Source of the DNA: DASXYG01 sp036502625
GTDB taxonomy: Bacteria > Actinomycetota > Actinomycetes > Streptosporangiales > Streptosporangiaceae
NCBI GenBank assembly: GCA_036502625.1
Contig: DASXYG010000015.1
Coordinates: 39,980-103,979 of the forward strand
Reading direction: 5' to 3'
DNA length: 64,000 bases
Below the pieces are notes generated by a model. The model saw nothing but the letters and a program-made list of their open reading frames with translations. It made no database searches and was not told the DNA's origin. The translations under genes and the position numbers were made by a program. Shown here piece by piece: positions 42,341 through 51,634 of this stretch. Each line of letters starts with the position of its first letter. The first letter of the stretch is position 1.

Positions 42341-45300
42341 TCAGTCGCGCGGCTTCTCGCGCATCTCGAAGGTCTCGATGACGTCCTCGACCTTGATGTC
42401 GTTGTAGCCGACACCGATACCGCACTCGAAGCCCTCGCGGACCTCGGTCGCGTCGTCCTTGAACCGCTTGAGGGACGACACGGTGAGGTTGTCGGAGACG
42501 ACCACACCTTCGCGGACGAGGCGTGCCTTGCTGTTCCGGACGATCGTGCCGGACCGGACGATCGCGCCGGCGATGTTGCCGATGCGCGGCACCTTGAAGA
42601 CCTCGCGGATCTCCGCCGTGCCGAGCTGGACCTCTTCGTACTCGGGCTTGAGCATGCCCTTGAGGGCCGCCTCGACCTCGTCGATCGCCTGGTAGATGAC
42701 CGAGTAGAAGCGGACGTCGACGCCCTCGCGCTCGGACAGCTCGCGCGCCTTGCCCTCGGGCCTGACGTTGAAGCCGATGACGACCGCGTCGGAGGAGATC
42801 GCCAGGTTGATGTCGTCCTGGGTGATCGCGCCGACACCGCGCCTGATGACGCGGAGGGTGACCTCGTCGCCCACGTCGATCTTGAGCAGCGAGTCCTCCA
42901 GGGCCTCCACCGAACCGGAGACGTCGCCCTTGAGGATGAGCAGGAGCTCCTCCCGCTCGCCCGCCTTGAGCGCGCTCTCCCAGTCCTCCAGGGTGACCCG
43001 GCGGCGGGTGCGGGCGAACTGCGCGTTGCGCTCGCGCGCCTCGCGCCGCTCGGCGATCTGCCGCGCGGTCCGGTCGTCGTCGACGACCAGGAACTTGTCA
43101 CCCGCGCTCGGCACGTTGGTCAGGCCGAGCACCTGGACCGGCGCGGACGGCGGCGCCTCGTCGACGCTCTCGCCCGTGTCGTCGAGCATGGCGCGGACGT
43201 GGCCGTGCGCGTCGCCGCACACGATCGAGTCGCCGACGTGCAGCGTGCCGCGCTGGACGATGACCGTGGCCATCGAGCCGCGCCCCTTGTCGAGGTTCGC
43301 CTCGATCGCGACGCCCTGCGCCGACTGCTCCGGGTTGGCCCGGAGGTCGAGCTCGGCGTCGGAGGTCAGGACGACCGCCGTGAGGAGGTCCTCGATGCCC
43401 ACCCGCTGCTTCGCCGAGACGTCGACGAACAGCGTGTCGCCGCCGTACTCCTCGGCCACCAGCCCGTATTCGGTGAGCTGCGCGCGCACCTTCTGCGGGT
43501 CGGCACCCTCGACGTCGACCTTGTTGACCGCCACGACGATCGGCGCGCCGGCCGCCTTGGCGTGGTCGATGGCCTCCGTCGTCTGCGGCTTCACGCCGTC
43601 GTCGGCGGCGACCACGAGCACCACGAGGTCGGTGGTCTCGGCGCCGCGGGCACGCATGGCGGTGAACGCCTCGTGGCCCGGGGTGTCGATGAAGGTGATC
43701 TTGCGCTCTTCACCCTCGACCTCGGTGGCGACCTGGTAGGCGCCGATGTGCTGCGTGATGCCGCCGGCCTCGCCGCCCTGGACGTTCGCGTGCCGGATCG
43801 CGTCCAGCAGCTTCGTCTTGCCGTGGTCGACGTGGCCCATGACGGTGACCACCGGCGGACGGGCCATGAGGTCCGCGTCGTCGCCCTCGTCCTCACCGAA
43901 GTCGATGTCGAACGACTCGAGCAGCTCGCGGTCCTCGTCCTCCGGGCTGAGCACCTGAACGTCGTAGTTCAGCTCGGCGCCGAGGAGCTGGAGCGTCTCG
44001 TCGCTGACCGACTGGGTCGCGGTGACCATCTCACCGAGGTGGAACATCACCTGGACGAGCGACGCCGGGTTGACGCCGATCTTGTCCGCGAAGTCGGACA
44101 GGGACGCGCCGCGCGGCAGCCGGACGGTCTGCCCCTGGCCACGCGGGATCGACACGCCGCCGATTGCGGGGGCGCGCATGTTGTCGAACTCGGCCTTGCG
44201 CTGCTTCCGCGACTTGCGGCCGCGTGTGGGACGCCCGCCGGGACGGCCGAACGCACCCTGTGTGCCGCCGCGACCGCGGCCGCCGGGACCCGGGCGACCG
44301 GCGAAACCGCCGGGACGCGGGCCACCGCCGCCACCGCCACCGCCGGGACGGGGACCGCCGAAGCCGCCACCGCCGCCACCGGGACGACCGCCGCCGCCAC
44401 CGCGACCGCCACCACCGCCGCCACCAGGACGGCCCGCGGTTCCGGCGCGGCCACCGCCGCCACCGCCGCCACCGCGGCCCGCGGGGCCGACGGCGGGACG
44501 GGACGGCATGTTCGCCGGGCTGGGACGCGGGCCACCGGGGCGCGCGCCGCCCATGCTGGACGGGTTCGGCCGCGGACCGCCGGCACCGGGGGCGCCGGGA
44601 CGCGCGCCCTGCGGGCGCGGACCGCCGGCACCGGGACCCGGACGCGGGCCGCCGGCGCCCTGCGGACGCGGCGGACGACCTTCGCGGTCGCCACGGCCGC
44701 CCTGCTCGGGGCGCTCACCGGTGCGCGGGGCCGGTCCCGGACGCGGGCCAGGCTTGGCCGCGCCCATGCCGGTCGCGGTCGACGCGAACGGGTTGTTGCC
44801 CGGACGCGGACCGCCCGGACGCGGACCCGGCTTCGCCGACGAGCGGCCGCCGCCCTGCGGACGGGAACCCGCCTGGCCGCCGCCCTGCTGGCCGGAGCTC
44901 GGACGGGGACCCGGCTTGGGCGCGGACGGACCGGGCTTCGGACCCGGACGCGCCGAAGCGGGCCGCTCCTCGGTCTCGGCCTCGGCCGCCACCTCGGCTA
45001 CGGGCTCGGGGGCCACGGCCTCCGGCTCGGCCACGGGCGCGGGCTCGGCGTGCTGGCCGTTGCCGTTGGAGGCGGCGCTGCCGTTCTCACTTGCCGACTT
45101 CTCCACCGGGCCGGGCTTCGGCGCGGGCGCCGAGGGGCCGGGGGTGGGACGGTCCGCCTGCTTGGGCGGACCGGGACGCGGTGCCGTCTGCGTGCCGCCC
45201 TGGGCGGCCGCGGCCGGCTTGCGCGCGCCGCCGGACTTCTTCTTGTTGTCGGACTGGTTGCTGAACGCTTCTTGGAGTCGTCGAACGACCGGTGCCTCAA

Positions 45301-45412
45301 TCGTCGAGGAAGCCGACCGCACGAACTCACCCATGTCCTGGAGCTTGGCCATTACGACCTTGCTCTCGACACCCATTTCCTTGGCGAGTTCGTAAACCCG
45401 GACCTTCGCCAC
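42341..45412 (-). CDS. infB: Translation initiation factor IF-2
   Basis: This 1023-residue GTPase positions initiator tRNA. The N-terminal IF2_N domain is MAKVRVYELAKEMGVESKVVMAKLQDMG. A long low-complexity Pro/Gly/Ala/Arg region spans about residues 60-390, with a run of RGGGGGGG-type glycines. A second IF2_N unit (SLSDFADKIGVNPASLVQ) follows, then the G domain with MGHVDHGKTKLLDAI near residue 520, DTPGHEAF and NKVD. Domains III-IV end it. The start is GTG 45412 with AGGAGAG upstream. The glycine-rich region is a typical actinobacterial insert. Confidence 0.96.
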   Translation of the reverse strand: MAKVRVYELAKEMGVESKVVMAKLQDMGEFVRSASSTIEAPVVRRLQEAFSNQSDNKKKSGGARKPAAAAQGGTQTAPRPGPPKQADRPTPGPSAPAPKPGPVEKSASENGSAASNGNGQHAEPAPVAEPEAVAPEPVAEVAAEAETEERPASARPGPKPGPSAPKPGPRPSSGQQGGGQAGSRPQGGGRSSAKPGPRPGGPRPGNNPFASTATGMGAAKPGPRPGPAPRTGERPEQGGRGDREGRPPRPQGAGGPRPGPGAGGPRPQGARPGAPGAGGPRPNPSSMGGARPGGPRPSPANMPSRPAVGPAGRGGGGGGGGRAGTAGRPGGGGGGGRGGGGGRPGGGGGGFGGPRPGGGGGGGGPRPGGFAGRPGPGGRGRGGTQGAFGRPGGRPTRGRKSRKQRKAEFDNMRAPAIGGVSIPRGQGQTVRLPRGASLSDFADKIGVNPASLVQVMFHLGEMVTATQSVSDETLQLLGAELNYDVQVLSPEDEDRELLESFDIDFGEDEGDDADLMARPPVVTVMGHVDHGKTKLLDAIRHANVQGGEAGGITQHIGAYQVATEVEGEERKITFIDTPGHEAFTAMRARGAETTDLVVLVVAADDGVKPQTTEAIDHAKAAGAPIVVAVNKVDVEGADPQKVRAQLTEYGLVAEEYGGDTLFVDVSAKQRVGIEDLLTAVVLTSDAELDLRANPEQSAQGVAIEANLDKGRGSMATVIVQRGTLHVGDSIVCGDAHGHVRAMLDDTGESVDEAPPSAPVQVLGLTNVPSAGDKFLVVDDDRTARQIAERREARERNAQFARTRRRVTLEDWESALKAGEREELLLILKGDVSGSVEALEDSLLKIDVGDEVTLRVIRRGVGAITQDDINLAISSDAVVIGFNVRPEGKARELSEREGVDVRFYSVIYQAIDEVEAALKGMLKPEYEEVQLGTAEIREVFKVPRIGNIAGAIVRSGTIVRNSKARLVREGVVVSDNLTVSSLKRFKDDATEVREGFECGIGVGYNDIKVEDVIETFEMREKPRD

Positions 45413-45469
45413 TGCTCTCCTCTACTCGGTCCGGGGTGCGGGCATCCTCGGACCGTCGCTACCTGCTGC

Positions 45470-45841
45470 TCATCGCCGCGTACTCATCGGGCGCTCATCG
45501 CAATCTGATCCCGCTTTCCGACTCTCGTCGTGGTTACTGGCCTGCTCATCTCGTGCGGAGCCCTCAGCGCGGGCGCGGACGAACTCGTCGAGCATGGAGA
45601 CGTCGAGCGGTCCACTCAGGCGGAAAGCCCTCGGGAACGCCCGACGTCGCTCAGCGAGCGCGAGGCACCCCGGATCGGGATGCAAATACGCACCCCTTCC
45701 CGGCATCTGGCCCCGGGGATCGGGGACGATGGCGCCCTCGATCACCACAAGACGAAGCAGGTCGGACTTGGCCGCGCGTATCCGACAGCCCACGCAAGTC
45801 CGCGTCGGGGTCGCGGATTGGGCGCGGCCATTCCTTGCCAA
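45470..45841 (-). CDS. ylxR: YlxR family RNA-binding protein (DUF448)
   Basis: This 123-residue protein has TRTCVGCRIRAAKSDLLRLVV and GRGAYLHPDPGCLALAERRRAFPRAFR, the YlxR hallmark. It is predicted to bind RNA and lies between nusA and infB, as usual. The start is uncertain: TTG 45841 is 2 bp after the nusA stop and fits translational coupling, with no good ribosome site. The C-terminus is Ser/Asp-rich and not conserved. Confidence 0.9.
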   Translation of the reverse strand: MARNGRAQSATPTRTCVGCRIRAAKSDLLRLVVIEGAIVPDPRGQMPGRGAYLHPDPGCLALAERRRAFPRAFRLSGPLDVSMLDEFVRARAEGSARDEQASNHDESRKAGSDCDERPMSTRR

Positions 45842-45843
45842 GT

Positions 45844-46920
45844 CTACCGCGCCGACGCGTCGGCGGAACCCGTCGGATGATCAGCGGGATCCGTCTCGGC
45901 CTCGGCAACGGCGGTCGTGTCGTCATCTTCGCCGTGGCCGTCGCGCTCGGCGGCGGCCTCGGTGTCCGGCCGGATGTCGATCCGCCAGCCCGTCAGCCGC
46001 GCGGCGAGCCGGGCGTTCTGCCCTTCCTTGCCGATGGCCAGCGACAACTGGTAGTCGGGCACGACCACACGGGCCACCCGGCCTTCGAGGTCGAGGACCT
46101 CGACGGAGTTGACCCGCGCCGGAGACAACGCCTTTGCAACGAATTCCGCGGGGTCGTCCGACCAGTCGACGATGTCGATCTTCTCGCCGTGCAGTTCGGT
46201 CATGACGTTGCGGACGCGGCCGCCGACCGGGCCGATGCACGCGCCCTTGGCGTTGACGCCCGAGCGGTGCGAGCGCACGGCGATCTTGGTGCGGTGGCCG
46301 GCCTCGCGGGCGATGGCGGAGATCTCGACGCTGCCGTCGGCGATCTCCGGCACCTCCATCTCGAACAGCTTCTTCACGAGGTTGGGGTGCGTGCGCGACA
46401 GCGTGACCGACGGGCCGCGGTGGCCCTTGCGGACGTGCAGGACGTAGCAGCGCAGCCGTTCGCCGTGGGTGTAGCGCTCGCCGGGCACCTGCTCCTGCGG
46501 CGGCAGCACCGCCTCGATGCGGCCGAGGTCGACCAGGACGTTGCGGGGGTCCTTGCCCTGCTGGATGACGCCGGCGACGACGTCGCCCTCGCGGCCGCTG
46601 TACTCGCCGAAGGTCAGTTCGTCTTCAGCGTTGCGGAGCTGCTGGAGGATCACCTGCTTCGCCGTCGTGGCGGCGATCCGCCCGAACGCCGACGGGGTGT
46701 CGTCGTATTCCCGCAGGACCTCGCCGTCCTCGTCGGTCTCCGACGCCCATACCGTCACGTGGCCGCTGCCGCGGTCCAGCTCGACGCGGGCGACCGGCTG
46801 CGCACCCTCCGTACGGTGGTACGCGATGAGGAGAGCGTCCTCGATGGCCTTGATCACGAGCTCCATCGAGATGTCTTTTTCGCTCTCGAGGCTGCGCAAG
46901 ATGTTCAGATCAATGTCCAC
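45844..46920 (-). CDS. nusA: Transcription termination/antitermination factor NusA
   Basis: This 358-residue protein has the NusA N-terminal domain (LNILRSLESEKDISMELVIKAIEDALLIAYH), an S1 domain (about 125-205, GDVVAGVIQQGKDPRNVLVDLG) and two KH domains (IGPVGGRVRNVMTELHGEKIDIV and LAIGKEGQNARLAARLTGWRIDI). The tail is acidic. GTG 46920 has GGGGGG upstream. It is in the rimP-nusA-ylxR-infB operon. Confidence 0.96.
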   Translation of the reverse strand: MDIDLNILRSLESEKDISMELVIKAIEDALLIAYHRTEGAQPVARVELDRGSGHVTVWASETDEDGEVLREYDDTPSAFGRIAATTAKQVILQQLRNAEDELTFGEYSGREGDVVAGVIQQGKDPRNVLVDLGRIEAVLPPQEQVPGERYTHGERLRCYVLHVRKGHRGPSVTLSRTHPNLVKKLFEMEVPEIADGSVEISAIAREAGHRTKIAVRSHRSGVNAKGACIGPVGGRVRNVMTELHGEKIDIVDWSDDPAEFVAKALSPARVNSVEVLDLEGRVARVVVPDYQLSLAIGKEGQNARLAARLTGWRIDIRPDTEAAAERDGHGEDDDTTAVAEAETDPADHPTGSADASAR

Positions 46921-46932
46921 AGCCTGACCCCC

Positions 46933-47415
46933 CTACGCCCCGTCACTTTCGTCGTCTGCACGACGGAACTCCACTTGGACCTTGCCCTTGCCGATGGCGG
47001 CGAACTCCAGGCGACGTTCGTCGCCGTCGACCTCCAGCACCACGGAGTCGTCGGCGGCGCTGACCACGCGGCCGGTGAGCTCGCCGTCGTGGTCGGTCGC
47101 GACCTTCACCAGCCGCCCGGCCGCGCGCCGCCAGTGGCGCGGGAGGGTGAGCGGCCGGTCGACGCCCGGCGACGTGACCTCGAGAACGTACGCGCCCGAG
47201 CCCATGGCCTCGGAGGAGTCGAGCGCGGTGGAGACCCCCTGGCTCACCTCCGCGACGTCGTCGAGGCTCACCCCGCCGTCGCGGTCCACCACCACGCGGA
47301 GCAGGCGACGCCGTCCGGCCGGGACGACCTCGAGGTCTTCGAGATCGAGCCCCGCGTCGGCGACCACGGGCGCGAGCATCTCGACGAGGCGGTCGCGCCT
47401 CGCGTCGGCGGTCAT
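46933..47415 (-). CDS. rimP: Ribosome maturation factor RimP
   Basis: This 160-residue 30S assembly factor has GLDLEDLEVVPAGRRRLLRVVVDRDGGVSLDDVAEVSQGVS and LEVTSPGVDRPLTLPRHWRRAAGRLV, both typical. The ATG at 47415 has GGGAGGAGG 9 nt upstream. It is the first gene of the nusA operon (12-bp gap to nusA). Confidence 0.95.
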   Translation of the reverse strand: MTADARRDRLVEMLAPVVADAGLDLEDLEVVPAGRRRLLRVVVDRDGGVSLDDVAEVSQGVSTALDSSEAMGSGAYVLEVTSPGVDRPLTLPRHWRRAAGRLVKVATDHDGELTGRVVSAADDSVVLEVDGDERRLEFAAIGKGKVQVEFRRADDESDGA

Positions 47416-47672
47416 GGCGATCGACCTCCTCCCATTTGAGAACATGCTTCTTCACGCAAGTCACTGCGGCCGGCGACGGCTTTTCCGTGCACCGGCGGAA
47501 CAAGCCTATCCACAGCGCGTGGCATCGGAGGTCCATCGACGCGGCCGGGCACCGCGTGACCGGGCCGGAAGCGAGAATAGGGGCCCGTACCCACGAGATC
47601 GGGTACGGAGCACCGGCGTGCCATGGGATGCTGGTGCCTGCCGCTGTGCGGGTGGACGCGGGAGGTCGGCGA

Positions 47673-48194
47673 TTGGGCGGAGAGCGCCGCGATGCGGCAT
47701 TCCATGGCTTCCCGACTCGGCGTTCCCTCTTGGGGGGCGTGGTGCTCGGCGGCACACTGCTGGCCGTCGCCGGCTGCGCCGATCCCAGCGCCCCGGCCGA
47801 GCCGCCTGATGCCGAGCTCGCCACCCTGCGTACGGCCATCGTCACCGAGACGGCGCTGATCCAGATGTACGACGCGGCGCGCAAGGCCCAGCCGGGTCTC
47901 GCGCGCCGCCTGCGCGCGCCGCTGCACCACCACCAGAGCCACCTGGCCAGGCTGAACAGCCGGGTCGCCGACGCCTCGCCGTCGGCGTCGCCATCGCCGT
48001 CGGCGAGCGCGCCACCGGCGAAGCCGCGGCTGCCGCGCGGTAACGCGGCCGTCCTGCATGCCCTGCGCGCGGCCGAGCGCGCGGCCTCCGACGAACGCAC
48101 CCGCCAGCTCGCGCGGGTGTCGCCGTCGCTGGCGCAACTGCTCGCCTCCATCGCGGCCTGCGAGTTCGGGCACGTGGCCGCGTTGTCGGACTAG
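47673..48194 (+). CDS. Tat/lipoprotein ferritin-like domain protein
   Basis: The protein has a twin-arginine and lipobox signal, FPTRRSLLGGVVLGGTLLAVAGCAD, and so is likely exported folded and lipid-anchored. The mature part is helical (LRTAIVTETALIQMYDAARKAQPGLARRL, then HHHQSHLARL and a final ACEFGHVAALSD) with a Pro/Ser/Ala linker. This resembles a ferritin-like four-helix bundle. TTG 47673 is chosen because GGGAGG lies 9 nt upstream. An ATG at 47628 and an open frame to 47436 are alternatives. It abuts a DUF4439 gene. Confidence 0.78.
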   Translation: MGGERRDAAFHGFPTRRSLLGGVVLGGTLLAVAGCADPSAPAEPPDAELATLRTAIVTETALIQMYDAARKAQPGLARRLRAPLHHHQSHLARLNSRVADASPSASPSPSASAPPAKPRLPRGNAAVLHALRAAERAASDERTRQLARVSPSLAQLLASIAACEFGHVAALSD

Positions 48195-48652
48195 TGCGGA
48201 CCAAGGGAATGACCACGCGCGTGTCGAACAACATCACCCCGGTGAAGGCCCTCCAGACGGCGCTGGCCGCCGAGCACGCCGCCGTCTACGGCTACGGCGT
48301 CGTCGGCGCGCACGGCGGCGACGCGTACGCGCGCGCCGCGAACCGCGACTGGAACGTCCACAGGGACCACCGCGACCAGCTCATCGCGCTGCTGCAGCAG
48401 CGCCACGCGCAGCCGGTCGGGTCGCGCGCGGGTTACGCCCTGCCGTTCAACGTCTCCGACCCGAAGTCGGCCGCGCGGCTGGCCGCCCACCTCGAAGACG
48501 GCGTTGCCGCGGCGTACCTCCAGGTCGTCGCGGTGACCGACACGAAGCTGCGCTCGTTCGGCGCCCGCATGCTGCGCGACGCGACGCTGCGCGGCGCCCG
48601 CTGGGGCGGCTCGACGGCCGCGTTCCCCGGGATGGACAGCGCCGGGAGCTGA
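48194..48652 (+). CDS. Ferritin-like DUF4439 protein
   Basis: This is a helical protein of about 152 residues: ALQTALAAEHAAVYGYGVVGAHGGDAYARAA, then HRDHRDQLIALLQQR and EDGVAAAYLQVVAVTD. These carry the Glu/His residues of the DUF4439 bundle (metal binding not established). GTG 48194 overlaps the preceding stop; ATG 48209 is an alternative. The pair with the lipoprotein lies between rimP and proS, as in other actinomycetes. Confidence 0.88.
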   Translation: MRTKGMTTRVSNNITPVKALQTALAAEHAAVYGYGVVGAHGGDAYARAANRDWNVHRDHRDQLIALLQQRHAQPVGSRAGYALPFNVSDPKSAARLAAHLEDGVAAAYLQVVAVTDTKLRSFGARMLRDATLRGARWGGSTAAFPGMDSAGS

Positions 48653-48686
48653 TCCCGGGGCCTGACGCGGCCCCGGGACCTCCGGC

Positions 48687-50426
48687 TCAGGGGCGGACGA
48701 CCGCCGTCACGCGGTCGGCGATCTCCGCGAGCGGCACGTCGTCGCGGTCGCCGGTGACGCGGTCGCGCAGCTCCACGATGCCGGAGTCGAGGCCGCGGCC
48801 CACGACCACGATGGTCGGCACGCCGAGGAGCTCGGAGTCGGTGAACTTCACGCCGGGCGAGACGTTCGTACGGTCGTCGACCAGCACGCGGATGCCGCGC
48901 GCCTCGAGGTCGTCGGCCAGGCGCAGCGCCGCGGGCACCTGGTCGCCCTTGCCGGTGCCGATGACGTGGACGTCGGCGGGGGCGATCTCGCGCGGCCAGA
49001 TGAGGCCCTTGTCGTCGTGGCGCTGCTCGGCGAGGACGGCGACGGCGCGGGACACGCCGAAGCCGTAGGACCCCATGGTGATGCGGATGGGCCGGGCGTC
49101 GGGGCCGAGGGCGTCGAGGCCGATGACGTCGGTGTACTTCCTGCCGAGCTGGAAGACGTGGCCGAGCTCGATGCCGCGGGCGATCTCCAGCACGCCGCCG
49201 CAGCGGGCGCAGCGGTCGCCCTCGCGGACCTCGACGGCGCCGATCTCGCCGTCGGGCTCGAAGTCGCGGCCGCGTACGACGTGGGCGGCGTGGCGGTCGG
49301 GGGCGTTGGCGCCGGTCACCCAGGCGCTGCCGGGCACGACGAGCGGGTCGACGAGGTAGCGGATGCCGAGGTCGCGCAGGACCTGCGGGCCGATGTAGCC
49401 CTTGACGAGGCCGGGCGCCTTGGCGAGGTCCTCGGGCTCGGCCTGCTCGACCTCGACGGGGTCGAGCTGGCCGCCGAGGCGCTTGAGGTCCACCTCGCGG
49501 TCGCCGGGGACGCCGACGACGAGCAGCTTCCAGGGGTCGCCCGGCATGCGGGTCTTCAGCACGACGTTCTTGAGCGTTCCGGAGGCGTCGATGTCCATGC
49601 CGAGGCCGCGGACGCAGGCGACGAGGGTGTCGATCGTGGGCGTGCCGGGGGTGTCGAGCACCTCCGTGGCGGGGTGGCCCGAGGGGTCGGCCTTCTCCGG
49701 CGTGGCCAGCTCGACGGCCTCGGTGTTGGCCGCGTAGTCGCAGTTGGTGCACTGGACGAAGGTGTCCTCACCGGTGTCGGCGATGGCGAGGAACTCCTCC
49801 GAGGCCGAGCCGCCCATGGCGCCCGACGTCGCGAAGACGATCTTGTAGTCGACGCCGAGCCGCTCGAACAGCCGGACGTACGCCGCGCGATGCAGGTCGT
49901 AGGAGTGCTGCAGGCCCTCGTCGTCGAGGTCGAAGGAATAGGAGTCCTTCATGACGAACTCGCGGCCGCGGAGGATGCCCGCGCGGGGGCGCGCCTCGTC
50001 GCGGTACTTGGTCTGCACCTGGTAGAGCATGACCGGGAAGTCCTTGTACGAGGAGTACTCGCTCTTCACCAGCCCGGCGAACATCTCCTCGTGGGTGGGG
50101 CCGAGGAGGTAGTCGTTCTCCTTGCGGTCCTTCAGCCGGAAGAGGTTGTCGCCGTACTCGGTCCAGCGGCCGCTCTGGTCGTACGGCTCGCGGGGCAGGA
50201 GGGCGGGGAACAGCACCTCCTGGGTTCCGATGCGGTCCATCTCCTCGCGCACGACGCGGGCCACGTTCTCGAGGACGATCTTGCCGAGCGGGAGCCAGGA
50301 GTAGATGCCGGGCGCGGCGCGGCGTACGTAGCCGGCGCGGGTCAGCAGCTTGTGGCTCGGCACCTCCGCGTCCGCCGGGTCCTCACGCAGGGTGCGCAGG
50401 AACAGGGTCGACATCCGCAGTTGCAC
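48687..50426 (-). CDS. proS: Prolyl-tRNA synthetase (bacterial type)
   Basis: This 579-residue class II synthetase has motif 1 (LENVARVVREEMDRIGTQEVLFPAL), GPTHEEMFAGLV, motif 2 (YQVQTKYRDEARPRAGILRGREFVMKDSYSFD) and motif 3 (GSYGFGVSRAVAVLAEQ). An INS editing domain spans about residues 240-380, and an anticodon-binding domain forms the C-terminus. The exact start is uncertain. GTG 50426 is best placed after GAGGAG, GTG 50432 is immediately next to it, and ATG 50414 also fits. It is the last core-cluster gene before the LLM block. Confidence 0.95.
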   Translation of the reverse strand: MQLRMSTLFLRTLREDPADAEVPSHKLLTRAGYVRRAAPGIYSWLPLGKIVLENVARVVREEMDRIGTQEVLFPALLPREPYDQSGRWTEYGDNLFRLKDRKENDYLLGPTHEEMFAGLVKSEYSSYKDFPVMLYQVQTKYRDEARPRAGILRGREFVMKDSYSFDLDDEGLQHSYDLHRAAYVRLFERLGVDYKIVFATSGAMGGSASEEFLAIADTGEDTFVQCTNCDYAANTEAVELATPEKADPSGHPATEVLDTPGTPTIDTLVACVRGLGMDIDASGTLKNVVLKTRMPGDPWKLLVVGVPGDREVDLKRLGGQLDPVEVEQAEPEDLAKAPGLVKGYIGPQVLRDLGIRYLVDPLVVPGSAWVTGANAPDRHAAHVVRGRDFEPDGEIGAVEVREGDRCARCGGVLEIARGIELGHVFQLGRKYTDVIGLDALGPDARPIRITMGSYGFGVSRAVAVLAEQRHDDKGLIWPREIAPADVHVIGTGKGDQVPAALRLADDLEARGIRVLVDDRTNVSPGVKFTDSELLGVPTIVVVGRGLDSGIVELRDRVTGDRDDVPLAEIADRVTAVVRP

Positions 50427-50487
50427 GGCCACTCCTCGGAAACGGGCGGGTAAGGGAGACGTCCAAGGCTACCGACAACCAGGCCTG

Positions 50488-50534
50488 TTGAGCGCGCATA
50501 TTCCCGCTGCTAGTCTACCAAGCGAGCGCTTGGT
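50488..50534 (+). promoter_or_regulatory. Promoter and perfect inverted-repeat operator of the LLM/CoA-ligase block
   Basis: TTGAGC (50488-50493), 17 bp and TAGTCT (50511-50516) form a housekeeping-type promoter. Immediately after the -10, ACCAAGCG (50517-50524) and CGCTTGGT (50527-50534) form a perfect 8-bp inverted repeat with a 2-bp centre. The position over the transcription start suggests a repressor, probably TetR-type acting on acyl-CoA ligands. No regulator gene is adjacent. Confidence 0.75.
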
Positions 50535-50560
50535 TAACGATCGGGCGGAGCGGAGGCCAG

Positions 50561-51634
50561 ATGGCGTACCCACGGGTCGGCCTCGGCTACGAGCTCGAGG
50601 TGCGCGGGCGCACCCGGGAGATCGAGAAGCGCGCGTTCGACAACGTGCTCGCCCAGGTCGAGCTCGCCGACCAGCTCGGCTACGACACCGCGTGGTTCGT
50701 CGAGCACCACTTCACCCGCGGCTTCTCGCACTCCTCGGCGCCGGACGTCGTCCTCGCCGCGCTGTCGCAGCGCACGGAGCGCATCCGGCTCGGCCTCGGC
50801 GTCGTGCTGCTGCCGTTCCAGCACCCGGTCCGGGTGGCCGAGCGCGTGGGCACGCTGGACGTCCTGTCCGGCGGCCGGGTGGAGTTCGGCACGGGACGGG
50901 GCGCGTCGCCGCTGGAGTACCAGGCGTTCGGGCGCCCCTTCGAGCAGTCGCGGCGCATCTGGGAGGACACCGTCGACGCCGTACTGAGGATATGGGCGGC
51001 GGACGGCGAGCCGGTCGGCGCGGACAACCCGTACTTCACGATCCCGGACGTCGCGGTGTACCCGCGCCCGCAGCAGCGGCCGCATCCGCCCGTATGGGTG
51101 GCCTCGACCAGCCTCGACGGCTACCTGGCCGCCGCGCGCCGCGGCTATCACCTGATGGGCATGACGATGCTGAAGGGCCTCGACGACGTCGCCGAGGACA
51201 TCGCGGCGTACCGGCGCGAGCTCGCCGACCACGGGTTCGACCCGGACACGCGGCGGGTGGCGCTGATGGTGCCGTGGTACGTCGCGCCGACCCGCGACGA
51301 GGCGTTCGCCACCGCCGCCGACGCGATCCTCTGGTACATCCGCCGCCAGGTGAACCTGGTGACGCCGCCGGACTACTACGACGCGCGGCACGCCACGCAC
51401 CGGGTGCTCGGGCAGCTCGCCGCCGGGCAGCCGCCGGAGGACGCGATGGCGACGCTGCGCGAGCACCACATGGTCGTGCTCGACGACGTGGCGGGGTCGC
51501 GCGCGGCCGTGCGCCGCATCGGGGAGGCGGGCGTCACCGACCTGATCCTCCAGCTCCAGGTGGGCGGCCTCGCCCACGAGCACGTGGTCGACTCGATGAA
51601 GCTGTTCGCGCGCGAGGTGGTGCCCCTTGGCTAG
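50561..51634 (+). CDS. LLM class flavin-dependent oxidoreductase
   Basis: This 357-residue luciferase-like monooxygenase family protein has LGYDTAWFVEHHFTRGFSHSSAPDVVLAALSQRTERIRLGLGV and VAERVGTLDVLSGGRVEFGTGRG near the N-terminus. The C-terminal HHMVVLDDVAGSRAAVRRI matches family tails. It would use FMN or F420. GGAGG precedes the ATG by 5 nt. It is the first gene of an operon with two CoA-ligase-family genes. The substrate is unknown. Confidence 0.92.
   Translation: MAYPRVGLGYELEVRGRTREIEKRAFDNVLAQVELADQLGYDTAWFVEHHFTRGFSHSSAPDVVLAALSQRTERIRLGLGVVLLPFQHPVRVAERVGTLDVLSGGRVEFGTGRGASPLEYQAFGRPFEQSRRIWEDTVDAVLRIWAADGEPVGADNPYFTIPDVAVYPRPQQRPHPPVWVASTSLDGYLAAARRGYHLMGMTMLKGLDDVAEDIAAYRRELADHGFDPDTRRVALMVPWYVAPTRDEAFATAADAILWYIRRQVNLVTPPDYYDARHATHRVLGQLAAGQPPEDAMATLREHHMVVLDDVAGSRAAVRRIGEAGVTDLILQLQVGGLAHEHVVDSMKLFAREVVPLG

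Noticed and set aside
44150..45100. Gly-rich repeat region of infB as a foreign insertion
   Set aside because: A long Pro/Gly/Arg-rich segment between the IF2_N units is normal in actinobacterial IF-2.
41822..45508. 1228-codon open frame antisense to infB
   Set aside because: It follows the Gly/Pro-rich low-complexity region of infB in reverse. No real start or domain.
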